Shown here: in pieces, positions 13,175 to 24,534 of the stretch
Layout: the number at the start of each line of letters is the position of its first letter
Position numbering within the stretch: the first letter of the stretch is position 1
Source: Lumbricus terrestris
Taxonomy: Eukaryota; Annelida; Clitellata; Crassiclitellata; Lumbricidae
Length of the DNA: 64,000 nt
Direction: 5' to 3'
NCBI GenBank assembly: GCA_949752735.1
Contig: OX457052.1
Span: 15,195,668-15,259,667, forward strand
Position numbers and translations under genes: made by a program
The notes under the pieces: generated by a model
Seen by the model: the letters and a program-made list of their open reading frames with translations, nothing else
Told to the model about the DNA's origin: nothing
Databases searched by the model: none

Positions 13175-15018
13175 CAGAGCCCTGCGCCGACATGAGAGTG
13201 TCGGCGGCGGCGCGCCGGTCATTTTTGGTCGGCGGCGGCGGCGGCGCGCCGACATACAAAAATCGGCGGCGGCGGTGCCCTCAAAATGTCGGCGTCGGCG
13301 GCGCAGCGCGGCGTCGTGGAATTACTGCTCTAGCGTCGCATAATTATTTTGAATGTTGTTACACAAGAACCCTATATTATCAAGATAAGCGCGTTCAGCC
13401 ATTATTTTGGCAATTATCTTGTCTTTAGTCAGCATTGATTAGAAACAATTAGGCCTATTCCCTGAATTAACGTTCAATTACAAAACTCTGCAAAGGCTTG
13501 ATTAAGAAAAACACATGACAACGTTTTCAAATTCAGACCGCCAGCTTACGTAGCCTACTAATAACACTTAAAGGACTGTTTGCGCTACCTGCCAATTTTA
13601 CTCTTGACCTGCCTTATGACCCGTCAGAAATTATAGAGGCCCATTTTTCTTGACGCGACCTGCTGAAATTGTATATCTGCATGCATGCAAACATGCATAC
13701 ATACATACACACAGACATGCATAAATACATACATAGATTATATGCATGCATGCATGCATACATACATACATACATACATACATACATACATACATACATA
13801 CATACATACATACATACATACATACACAGATGCATACATACATACATACATATACATACATACATACATACATACATACATACATACATTCATACATACA
13901 TACATACATACATACATACATACATACACAGATGCATACATACATACATACATATACATACATACATACATACATACATACATACATACATTCATACATA
14001 CATACATACATACACGCATACATATATACGTACTGTGTTGCGTAGAAATATTTATCTGCCACAAAGTGGGAGTTATCATGCAATCTTATCAACAGAAGAG
14101 GCTTCGTGCAGTTTTTTTTTATTTTCCATTGTCAACGCACACTGAGTAGTAAACTTGATCAGAATTCACCACCCTTTTGATTTTCGGCTAATAATCCGAA
14201 CGACTTCCAAGCGAAACTCTTAGCATCTTCTTTAAATCCAAAAATTGCTATGTACAAGTCTTTCCATCTAAGCAGGCCAAGTCACCCTAAGTTACACTTG
14301 TTTTGTGCGGAAAATGTTTTTATTTTCCTAATCTGATCCCATTTATGTAAGTTGTTGACAAAATAGGATCTATTGTCCAATTGCCTAACATTATTCCACT
14401 GTGCATATAGACAAGCCTATTAATGTTCGAAAGCTTAATTAATCACCAATTTCACATAGGTCACGCACAGCGTAGGAGTTTAGACACGACCAATCGCCTG
14501 CATAAAATTGCAGAGCGCCACCTCTTTGCAACATAATAGTAACGTGTATCCTAATAATAGAGGGCAGACGGTTCTGTTCCATCCTAGCGGACTATCAGGA
14601 ATTAACGCACACACGGCATAGCATTCACTTAGGCATACATGGAGTTCTTTTTACCTTTGTTGATGCCATAATTCAAATCAAATCACAAAATCCTCAAAAT
14701 TTTAAACGTTAAGCGCACCGTTCGAAAAGTCCAAACAAATAGGTAGCATCATAGGTTTCATAGCATTGATGCAAAAATGGTGTTGCCAGGAAAAATCAAA
14801 GTATATAAGAGAAAGATTTTATTTTCATTGACGCAGCAATTTTTTATGCAACAGATGAAAATGCAACGAAAAGAAATAACCGAATCCACGTGGCATCGGC
14901 GGCGCGCCGACAAATTTTCGGCGGCGGCGGCGTCGGCGCGCCGACTTAAAAAATCGGCGGCGGCGGCGCCGGCAAAGTGTTGGCGGCGGCGGCGCGGCGC
15001 GGCCGGCGCAGGGCTCTG
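13175..15018. mobile_element. Non-autonomous hAT-like element with GC-rich subterminal repeats (1.84 kb)
   Basis: Perfect 15-bp terminal inverted repeats, CAGAGCCCTGCGCCG at the left and its complement at the right, are flanked by a perfect 8-bp duplication GAATAAAG (13167-13174 and 15019-15026). Each end carries about 130 bp of GTCGGCGGCGGCG/CGCCGAC repeats spaced by short AT blocks. The middle is ordinary AT-rich DNA with a large CATA array and no transposase frame. Seen separately, the ends look like two GC-rich islands; the duplication ties them together. Confidence 0.82.
13684..14025. repeat. (CATA)n array with a higher-order repeat
   Basis: A tetranucleotide array carries CACAGATG and CATTCATA interruptions. 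The block with one CACAGATG and one ATATACAT interruption occurs twice, about 104 bp apart. Frames on both strands are repeat products. It lies within the element 13175-15018. Confidence 0.95.
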
Positions 15019-16660
15019 GAATAAAGTTTGTAACATCTTTAACTGGTAGAACAAAAGGATGTTGACACTTCCGTATCAAAGATGATAGCTTATTGTATCG
15101 CCTATATATAGCTCCTCCTTTATATAGGCTTGGGACTGGCACTAGCAGTCTAGCACTGTCTAGCAGAGTGCAACCAGTGGCGGAGTTCGAAAGATGGACT
15201 GAACATAGCGAATTAAGTTTTTATGCATCACTGTGCAAGCCATAGCCTAGCCTACAGTCTACTTTCGACTCAAAGTGTGCTTTCGACTCACGACTGAAAC
15301 CGAACTCCTCATATTCTTATTGCATTTCAGCGCCACTACACGACCGCCATCCTTACCGGAGTTTAAATCTAAATTAAAACTCATTTTTTCTCATTACATT
15401 ATGACTAGATATGTAGCGATTCTAGCGAAGCGCGCTTTCGTGCAAGACTTGTTTTGTTAAAGCGCGTAATACCTAATTGTATTGTATTATACAAATTTAC
15501 AATAATTATTGTCTTCAACCATAGATATTAATCTATGTCCTCAACTGCTGTGATGACACCACAAACAGTCTATGTTTAAATCGGCAAATATTAGTCGTTG
15601 CCATTTTGCATATGCTGCATTCCTACGAGCTATTGCTCTTGGATTACAAAATCAAAAACCGTCTGTAATTTTCAGATTCGCTTTTGATTAAAAATATAAA
15701 CGTAACCTTAAAGAACTTGAAATGAAGACTCAATTTAGCAACTCCACACTCGAGAAATATACCGTGCAAAGGCAAGCATCATTGTTAGTACGTGAGCCTA
15801 CGCACAGGGCTTACAATGAACAAGCCTAAAGGAACACATCACCAATAACCTTGCTTGGCCGATCCTTCGGAGACGAAATATCGATATTTAAATGTTAAAT
15901 AGATGAATAATTAATAATTAATTTTATCGGTATTATATTAGTTCTCGCAGTCACGTAGGAATGCTGTAACGCTGAGTCGGTGTAGTGCATTCGTTTTGCC
16001 TTCACTACGAACAGAAATAACGATATCCCTTGAAGGTGTTTCTACTGGTATTTATTTTCTGTTTGGTAACTATTATTGCTATTGAATTTATAATAGTTTT
16101 CGCTTTGTATAATTATAGGTTTTCATTTATCGATTTGACCGCCACCTTCGGAATCCGAATGAGACCTACCAGTTGCACTCATCTCTCATAATAGACAGAG
16201 CTCTACACCTTTACTTTTCCAGCTTCTTTCTTCACAACGGACACGGGAACTCGGGTTATTAGTTAAATGGCACACGTATCCAGTTTTCGTATTGTTTAGC
16301 CTTTGTGGGATTTAACACCGCTTTTGCTGTGTGATATATAAATTTCTGATGATTGCAGAAGGCGGTTCTGCTTTTGCATGTGCGAGTATTCTCCCCGTTA
16401 TGAAGAACTTGGATATCTGCCATTCTGGATACTGATATAGGCCTATGTATTAAACCAGTTTTCATGCTGCTGTGTGTAACTTTAAAATATGTGTACACGC
16501 TAAATGATTTAGTTGTAAAAACAAAAGTGATTGTATGATATATTCATATATAGACTTGTTTGGTTTGCAATGCAATGGCTTGCTATCCATTATAGTGTAT
16601 GCATTTCTTCATGCCTGTTTTAATTGTGCAACAGGCTGACGATTAAGTGCAACAACCATT
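15019..16660. other. Upstream region of the BTB gene, nothing recognised
   Basis: AT-rich sequence without supported exons. It should contain the promoter of the BTB gene that starts at 16661, but no core element could be assigned. Confidence 0.5.
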
Positions 16661-19600
16661 ATGGGAAACAACGACGATTTAACATGGCAGGTTAACAAAA
16701 CGTTGGCTGAATGCAACAGGTTTGTTACATTACTTTCTTTAGTTGTTTATTGGCTATGTTTGTTGGCTATGTAGTTGTGACCATTATGCTGCAGGGTAGT
16801 GCAGAGGTATTTAGCAGGGTGGCTGTACCTCCTACTTTTCAGGCTAGAGCACATTTGCCATTAAAGGTACAATATTTGTTCATTACTATTGTTATACACA
16901 GTGGACAACTTTTATTCCAAATCTGAACACAGAGAAATTCAATGCCTTTTAGGAAGCCCTAAATTTGTCTCGTGGTAAATGGCAGTTTAGTTTGTTTACA
17001 GTTTGGATGGAAAGCTCGATTTCAAGAGCTAGTATGTGAGGCGTCCTTGTAACGGCGTGTCCGTGTTACGGCGCCGTTATTATTGCCTATTCCCTGAAGT
17101 TATTGTTATTATTAGTACTCTATACTTGCATTGCACTATGTTGTGAAATTCACTTCAAAATGAATGCGAATGTGATGTACAAGTCAGTTAGGTAGCTTGG
17201 CGCTGGATCATCGGAATGCGAGTGGCAATAAATGATGTGACTTTTGGAAAAGTGGAATGTGATTCTGTATTGCATTGATAAAGAGACTTTGAGAATAATG
17301 AGTTATCATTCTGCGTACTGAATTTATATCCTGCTGTAACCTGGATGTGTTTAATCAAGTTCTTGATGATGAGTTAGTTTGAGATGGCTTTCATAGTGTA
17401 TAGCTGTGCAAGCCCAAGGAGAGTTTGGATGGTCATTGCTTTTGAGAATGGCTGAAATTTTGAGACAAGTTAGGATGTATGTAATTTGTAGTTATAATTA
17501 TAGTAGAGTGCGACCTGGTGGCAGACCGGTAACGCGTCCGCTTACGGAGCGGGAGGTTGCGGGTTCGACTCCGGGTAACGACCTTGGGCAAGTCGTTCAC
17601 GCACACGTGCCTCTGTCACCAAGCAGTATAATTTGGTACCGGCATAAACTGGGAAGTAAACAGCAAGTCCTGCGATACACTGGCCTCGTGTCCAGGACCT
17701 TGGGATTCGTCCATTGCTGGCTCAGGGCCATGGAAAAGGAGATGAGCGCCTCCCTATGTTCCTCATGGAACGGGATAGGACTTTACTTTTACTTTTTTTA
17801 ATTATAGTTGTGGTAATAGTGATATAATTTGTGGGACGCATTGGTGTAGTGGTGTGTTCGGTGCATTGAAGCCAGAGGGTTCCGGGTTCGAATCCACCTC
17901 GAGTCGCCACGTGGGGACCTTCAGCAAGTCTTTCACTCGCAATTGCTCGTGTGCTTCAGCGTGAAACTCCAATGCAGTGTCCACAGTCCACACTGTGGTC
18001 GCAAGCGCCTCTGTTCTCAGTAGATAACTGGAAATGGTGCTATAGCAGATGCGAGAAACAACTTAAAAAATAGTATTATTAATAGTATTAGTGATCTAAT
18101 AACAAGTGTGCAATCTGTTGTTGATGGCATGCTCGATCATAAAAACTTAGATGTTTCTTGTAGATAGATGCTTGATCATGAGGTCTTTTGAATGTGTTTC
18201 TTGTAGATACATGCTCGATCATGAGATCGCATGTGACGTTACGTTCCTGGTTGGCGTGGACAATTCGGCTCGTCCCATTTCGGCCCACAAGTACATTCTG
18301 TCGTCTCGCAGTCCGGTCTTCTTTGCAATGCTCTACGGAAACCTTGCCAAGGACAACAACGAAACGATCGTCGTGCCAGACATCAGTCCCGACGCCTTCA
18401 TGGCTATGCTCAGGTGGCTTCATGATAGTTTTTCTAGTATTGATTGGCTTTAATACTTTACGATGTCTGTACTGGCGCTGGTATTGAGAAATAACGATGT
18501 TTGCTGCAACATTGGTTGAAGGTTTTTGTGTGTCTAGTTGTTATTTGTGAACATGTACCTTTAGACGTGCGAACCTCACGAGGGCACTTAACCCTTTAGC
18601 AGCAAGAAGGATTAATCAGACACTGTTGCCTGCAGATGCTATTGCAAATGCAGGCAAAACACGATAGTCATGGCCTAATTTTTTGGCAATAGCTTGAAAA
18701 ATGCAGAGCAGGAAATTTAGAGCGTGGAATTTTTAATAGAAGTTTCTATGTGTAAATTTCTCCGGTTCACTTTGTGTCTCGTTCATCGTTGTGATTAGTG
18801 CTGTAATTTGTTTAAAAAACATATTTTAAAAATGAGTGTCAATTTTCCAGAGAGGGGGTTTGTCTGCAGTGCTGTGCACCATCTTGCTCCTATGCGCAGG
18901 CACTCATGGTATTTGCTTTCCACGCATTTTAGTATGATCGACCTGGCGCTCATCGTTAAACTGTTGCCATGGAAATCTGACATCCTGAGATGTTGCATCT
19001 TGAGATGGCTTGAAAGTGTTTCTGGAGTTGACTGTGATCACATATTTTATAATTTTAATGGGAGACTATTCCTTGGGTATGGTCCCTCATGCATAAAAAG
19101 GAACACTGCAACCTCGTTGCAAGGAAACAGGTGTCAACAACGGGCAACTAAATGCGACGTCCATTGACTGGAGAGTGGAGACAGTATTGTGAAGCTTTCT
19201 GATGTTGTCAGATGTGATGCCGACTAACAGAGCTCATCTCCATGTGGAGGATTTAGTTGCATCTCTGGCTATATATATAGCTTAAAACATGTTAGATTTT
19301 TGACAGGTTAGCAACAATTCGGGCAGTACAGTTGAGGACAGAGTTGCACTGTCTAAGTGCATTGGAATTAAAAAAGTGACAAGAGTCACTGCAGACGTAG
19401 TTGGTATGAACTGTTGGCGTGCTAGATATATTCAGCCCTTGTTTCTGGTCCCGGCATCATTGTTTGTACGTATGAATACTTGTAACCTGCATCTCTTCGC
19501 CGCTCTTTTCATGGGCCTCTCATGCTGAGAGCATTTCTCAATGGATATGCTGTGAGAAGCGTTTTACAAATGCTAGTAATAGATTAGATTAGATTAAGTT

Positions 19601-21901
19601 TGCGCTTTGGATCCTGTTTGGCTATTAAGTTAAATTTTTTAAGTTTTGAAAGTCACGATGTTGTCTGGTTTTAACTTTGGACTGCTTGCATCTCTTTTTT
19701 CTGCGATTTAGGTTTCTTTACTGCGAGGACAGCAGCTTCACTTTCGATCTCATCTTGCCGACGCTTTACGCTAGTAAGAAATACATCATTCCACTTCTGA
19801 CGGAGCACTGCTTGCTTTTCCTGGAGGAGAACCTAGATGTCGATAATGTTTGTCTGATCTACGAGCAGAGCAAACTTTACGAAGAGCCATCGCTGATGGA
19901 AAAGTGCAAATCGTACATCGAAACTCGGACTGAAGAGGTGCTTAGCTCGGCTGCATTTCTGAATCTCACCGGTAAGATTTTATTATTATTAACATTACTA
20001 TTATTATTTGGTCATTTTTTAAAAGGCGATTTTGTAATTTCAGCCAGTATTTTACAGTGGATATGTAGTGAGATTGTATTGACGATTTTGCCTTTCCTAG
20101 TGTTAATGTTCCTACCCAAAAATCAGTGGAGTAGCCAAGGGGGTTTTTGGGGGGTTAAACCCCCCATTGGCTTAGGGAAAAAGTTTTTTACAGGTTATTT
20201 GTCCACTTAAATAAGAAAAAACAAAACAATTGCTTGTAGTAACAATTGTTTTTCTTACATTATTCCCTTTGTTACTTTATTCCCTTTTTATTTACTGTAA
20301 TACTGTTGGGTTGGTGTCAGGAAGGGCATCCGGCCAGGACATAAAACCTTCAAACCCCCCACCCCCTCCATCATAAATTCCAGGCTATGCCACTGCCAAA
20401 AATCACATGTTAATGGGATGATATTTTTGAATTTTATTTGAGGGCAGAATGATGGGCAGTTGAGTTCTTGCTTACAATTGACTCGTGTGTCCAGGCCATG
20501 TAATGTTAATATTTTGATTCGGGTCTAGTCGTAGAGAATTTTTCTGCTTTCATTGTGTTGCTTATTTTATTGTCAATGCAGTTGATTTATGAAATGACTC
20601 TAGAATTTATTTTGCTATTGCTTCGATATTTGATAATAGTTTAATCGTTTTGAAACTTAGTGCAATGGATTTCATTTTTCTTTTATTCACAGCCTTGTGT
20701 GCTGGACAAGGTTTATCTGGCAGTCAGTGTACGTGTAATTTTTGGTCCATCTGTCTGTTTTTCAAACTATTTCATTCAAATGGGGATTATTACGATACGA
20801 GTAATACTCTAATACTTGTGGTGCGTGTCTAGTGGTTTCATCATTGCCTTGAAGCCGGAAGGTTCGAGGTACGAATCCACCTCGCATCATCACTTATTGA
20901 CCTTTTGGCAAGTCCTTCACTCGCAATTGCTCAGCGCTTTGGCGTGAAACTCCGATGCAGTGTCCGCTCTGCAGTCGGGAGCGCCTCTGAGTAGAGTGCT
21001 TGAAGGGGCGCTATAACAAGTGTGCATACAAACTCGTGTTATCGGTATGCACAACTGGGATTTTTAGAGGGGCGCTATATAAATTCCGATCAACTGATTG
21101 ATTCTGCATGTTGATGTTATTTCAGCCAGTGCACTCTGCGAGATTCTGATGTTCGAGAGGATTTCTGTCAGCGAGCTGGAACTCTTCCAGGCCTGTCTCC
21201 TGTGGAGCGAGAAGGAGTGCCAACGCCAGAACATTCCGGACACTCCGGAAAACAAGCGGACCGTGCTCAGCGACTCGCTCTACCTCTTCCACTTTCCGAC
21301 GATGTCTCTGAAGGAGTTCGCCAACGGCGTGTCCTGCACCGGCGTCCTCACCACCGAGGACCGGTGCTCCGTCTTCGAGTACCTAACATGCGACGACGAG
21401 CGCCGACCGAAACTATCCGAGCTGAAGTTTCCGATTAATCGTCGGCAGCGTCGGGATCCGCTGGTGTTGAAGCGGTTCCGGTCGTTCGGCAAGAGCAATA
21501 TCTACTCGGGGGACTGCAGTATGATGAGACTGCAGTGCGACACGCAGATTGTACTGATGGGATTTGGGATTAGTCGGTCGATGGGGTTCGACCCGCTGAC
21601 CGACATCCAGCTGACCATTAAACAGGACCGTACGTTCCTCAGCAACAACATGATAACGGTGACGGACGACCCGACGAACGACGTGATAAAGGTCTACCTG
21701 AAGAATCCGCTCCAGCTGCTGCCGTCACTCTGGTACACGTTCATCGTCACGTTCCATTTCACCGGGGAACACGACCAGGGCACGTGCCAGCGCGGAAAGG
21801 GCGGGATGAAAACGGTGTCCGTGGATGGAATATCTTTCGAGTTTGATCGGTCAGACTCTGGCAGCCTCATTCTGGAAGTTATATTCTGCAAGAGTGATTA
21901 A
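16661..21901 (+). CDS. BTB-BACK-PHR domain protein (BTBD1/2/3/6-like), four exons
   Basis: Exons 16661-16719, 18207-18413, 19712-19971 and 21126-21901 join in frame (1,302 nt, 433 residues); all introns are GT-AG. Exon 1 encodes MGNNDDLTWQVNKTLAECN and its split codon gives CNRYMLDHEIACDVTFLVG, the usual entry into the BTB fold of this family. BTB spans about residues 25-130 (ISAHKYILSSRSPVFFAMLYG). BACK follows (about 135-240; CEILMFERISVSELELFQA). A PHR-like beta domain fills about 295-433. Such proteins are known as substrate adaptors of Cullin-3 ubiquitin ligases; substrate unknown here. The length is close to the family's usual 430-490. The start has an in-frame ATG and a good family match. 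Introns 1 and 3 carry SINEs, and intron 3 also a MITE. Splice sites were called by eye. Confidence 0.9.
17505..17797 (+). repeat. tRNA-derived SINE in intron 1 of the BTB gene
   Basis: The head has a box A-like TGGCAGACCGGTAACGCG and a box B GGTTCGACTCC, as in RNA polymerase III promoters. The body continues to a TTTACTTTTACTTTTTTT tail. The acceptor stem does not pair well, so it is not a functional tRNA gene. Confidence 0.75.
17831..18067 (+). repeat. tRNA-derived SINE, second family, intron 1
   Basis: Box A-like TTGGTGTAGTGG and box B GGTTCGAATCC are followed by the body TCACTCGCAATTGCTC, GTGAAACTCC and GCGCCTCTG. The same body is found at 20819-21092 and 40270-40385, and its tail alone at several other places. 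Confidence 0.75.
18128..18225 (+). repeat. Tandem-duplicated 3' splice site region
   Basis: ATGCTYGATCATRA occurs three times, and GTTTCTTGTAGATA twice, 43 bp apart. The last copy is the acceptor of BTB exon 2 (exon begins at 18207). The copy ending at 18163 is a second AG, but using it would add 43 nt and break the frame. Confidence 0.7.
18414..19711 (+). other. Intron 2 of the BTB gene
   Basis: Donor CAG|GTGGCT, acceptor TTTTCTGCGATTTAG with a pyrimidine tract. No repeat element or other gene was recognised within it. Confidence 0.8.
20124..20395. mobile_element. hAT-like MITE, CAGTGGCGTAG family, intron 3 of the BTB gene
   Basis: Ends CAGTGGAGTAGCCAAGG and GGCTATGCCACTG with a perfect 8-bp duplication CCAAAAAT (20116-20123, 20396-20403). 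Confidence 0.92.
20819..21092 (+). repeat. Full-length tRNA-derived SINE, intron 3 of the BTB gene
   Basis: The tRNA-like head (GTCTAGTGGTT; box B variant GGTACGAATCC) is followed by TTCACTCGCAATTGCTC, GTGAAACTCCGATGCAGTGTC and the tail GGGAGCGCCTCTGAGTA...GGGGCGCTATA. The final module occurs twice here, and the copy ends only about 35 bp before exon 4. Confidence 0.8.
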
Positions 21902-22250
21902 CGGATCATGCTTAATCAATGTGATTAACGGATCATGCTTAATTAATGTAATTATTCAATGTGATTAGCAAATCATGCTTTATTAATGTGATTAGCGAGT
22001 AATGCTTAATCAATGTGATTAGCAGATCATGCTTAATCGATGTGATTAGCGAGTCATGCTAAATCAATGTGATTAGCGAGTCATGCTTTAATCAATGTGA
22101 TTAGCGAGTAATGCTTAATCAATGTGATTAGCAGATCATGCTTAATCGATGTGATTAGCGAGTCATGCTAAATCAATGTGATTAGCGAGTCATGCTTTAA
22201 TCAATGTGATTAGCGAGTCATGCTTAATTAATGTGATTAGCAAATTATAC
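21893..22250 (+). repeat. 27-bp minisatellite starting at the BTB stop codon
   Basis: Thirteen units with core GTGATTAGCGAGTCATGCTTA. The first unit overlaps the last codons and stop of the BTB gene (AGTGATTAACGGATCATGC). Units 4-7 recur as units 8-11, giving a higher-order period of about 109 bp. It would lie in the 3' untranslated region. Confidence 0.9.
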
Positions 22251-22362
22251 TTAATCAAATCTCCTCCTTTCTGTCTTTAATTTTGTATTTCTTCTTGCTT
22301 AACATTTAAAAATGATTTTGCCAAGTCCTGAACACATGGATAAGTTTGAAATAATACTGATG

Positions 22363-22368
22363 AATAAA
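22363..22368 (+). terminator. Candidate polyadenylation signal of the BTB gene
   Basis: AATAAA about 460 bp after the stop codon and beyond the minisatellite, followed by T/G-rich sequence. Other signals further on cannot be excluded. Confidence 0.45.
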
Positions 22369-23740
22369 AGTGATAATGATGATAATATTAAAAAATAAAT
22401 GGTTAATAATGCCAGTTATGATAATGATCGTAATAATAATTGGTGGTAAATAATAATGATAATGATGTTAATAATAATAATAATATTGGCGTTACTAGTG
22501 AGTTTCTGAAGTACAGCCTTTATGGTCTTTGATTAGTGTTTCTTGCTTGATAGGTTTTTGCTGAGTCCTCAATTATCTTTTGCACAGACTCTACAAGGGA
22601 TGAGTGTGGTAGCTTAACTAGAAATTTATCTCCCTTTAGTTCTTTGTTTTATTGACGTCAGTATTTCTATTTCTGTATTTAGCGATTTAGTCCTGAAGAC
22701 ATGAATTAATTTGAAATATGGTACTTGTCCAATTCCATATGATGTGTGACTGGCTGACCTATCAAACTAAAAGCTATTCCACGCATTGACACTGATGACT
22801 ATCGTACAAAAGTTGTGGGACGTGATTATTTTCTTCATCAATGGCAATGTTTATTCATTAACAATGTTCGCATTTGTGACCAGGTTCAAACATATCTTAT
22901 TAATTAATTAATTACTGGTATGTAGCATACTGTTATTAGGAAACTTTCCGTTTGAAATCAGATCTGCTATTTAGCACATTGGGAGCTTTCTATAGATTTA
23001 AATTAATTCATATTTTTACTCCTCTTTTAACGTGGAAGATCCTTGTTTGCATAAGATTCAGATCTTTTATGTGAATGAACATTGAACAGTCTGGTTTGAC
23101 AATCGTCATAATAACTTAAACCAGCTGTAATTTAGTTTGCGCAAATGTAATAATGCAGACAGAAGGACTTGAATGGCAAATTCAAAGTTTGTTGTTACAG
23201 TAGGCTTAAGTGGGGTTCTTGATCATGTTTCAAACTAGTTGCATAGTCTCGCACATGTTCGATGTAAGCCTGAACGCTGTGCAGTAGATCGTTTACGTTT
23301 TCTCTCGATCTTTATGTTTAGGTTTATTAGTTGTGCCGTGTGTGTTCTCCGGGGTCGTCCGTGTTTTGCCAAAATGCGTTTCCATTTAATGAACGCACAA
23401 TTAATTATCTTTGTTTAATTTTACGAAGTTGTGTATGATTCAGCCATGTGTTTTATATGATTCCAAGGTGAAGGTGAAATATTATGGTTTACTACAGAGT
23501 CTTCACAGCTGTAATTTATTGATCATAATTTTGCGGGTAGTGGTAAAAAAATGGTTTTAAATTATTGCTTTATGCTGTGTTTAAAAAGATAAGCAGATGA
23601 TGTAATTGTGAACCATTGTTCGTTCGATTTAATTTATTACTTTGTGTTTAGGAATAATTTCACTTTTTTCCTGATTGTACAAAGACGTTAATTGAGTTTA
23701 GACGATTTTTTATGAGTACGTGGGCCATGTTTTTCTGTGT
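22369..23740. other. Intergenic, no gene seen
   Basis: AT-rich with imperfect ATAATGATAATA runs (22370-22490). Nothing else was recognised. Confidence 0.6.
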
Positions 23741-23744
23741 CTCT

Positions 23745-24376
23745 TAAGTCATGTAGATTCTGAATATATCTTTTGTGTTCTAATTCATTTAGATTCTAAA
23801 TGTGTTTCTTTTGTTCTAACACATTTCGATTCTAAATATGTTTCTTTTGTTCTAATTCAGTGGTTTCCAGGCCAAAAGTGGCCCACCAGACTTAAAAATG
23901 GCTCTCGTATCTCAAAGAATTAACAAAAATATATGAAAAAATTGAAAATTTGGACAGGATAGAACAGATAATTATTTTCCATTACAAATTATTTTATTTT
24001 GACGTCTGTAAACAGCATAAAACATTCTATTTTGAATAAAATATATCGATTTTATATGCTGCTAGATAATTAAATTTTAGCCTTTTCGCCCTTAATGTTC
24101 TTAACTAATAAAAAGTTACCTCGTGTCCTCCAACTTAGAAAAAGTGGCCCTAAAGTCAAAAAGGGTTGGGAACCACTATTCTAATTCATTTAGATTCTAA
24201 ATGTGTTTCTATTTTTCTAGTTCATTCGGATTCTAAATGTGTTTCTTTTGTTCTAGTTCATTTAGATTCTAAATGTGTTTCTATTTTTCTAGTTCATTCG
24301 GATTCTAAATGTGTTTCTTTTGTTCTAGTTCATTTAGATTCTAAATGTGTTTCTTTTCTTCTAATGCGTTCGGTTC
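23745..24376. repeat. 34-bp minisatellite, interrupted by a MITE
   Basis: Units with core CATTTAGATTCTAAATGTG plus TTTCTTTTGTTCTAGTT lie on both sides of the insertion 23858-24178. On the right side two unit types alternate (ATTCGG and ATTTAG), giving a period of about 68 bp. The open frame over it is a repeat product. Confidence 0.88.
23858..24178. mobile_element. hAT-like MITE, CAGTGGTTTCC ends
   Basis: Ends CAGTGGTTTCCAGG and TTGGGAACCACTA with a perfect 8-bp duplication TTCTAATT (23850-23857, 24179-24186). Subterminal AAAAGTGGCC is mirrored as AAAAGTGGCCC near the right end. It landed in a minisatellite unit. Confidence 0.92.
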
Positions 24377-24534
24377 TAGGTGCACTGAATCACTGAGCAG
24401 CATCACTTGATATGCTACGTGTTTATAATTCCATGACAAGATTCTGTTAGATTGGTTTTAAATGTATTTTCTGTTCTTAAAATAACATCGTGAATAAAGT
24501 TCCGTTTCTGATCATTGCCAGTCTTCTAGATATT

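Noticed and set aside
13684..14025. A CRISPR array
   Set aside because: None of the tandem arrays here has unique spacers between conserved repeats, and the context is animal nuclear DNA.
13614..14149. Frames of Met-Tyr-Val-Cys and His-Thr-Tyr-Ile repeats on both strands
   Set aside because: Products of the CATA tetranucleotide array; the same is true at 53124-53452.
17509..17582. A tRNA gene
   Set aside because: Boxes A and B are present, but the acceptor stem does not pair and the sequence continues into a SINE body and tail.
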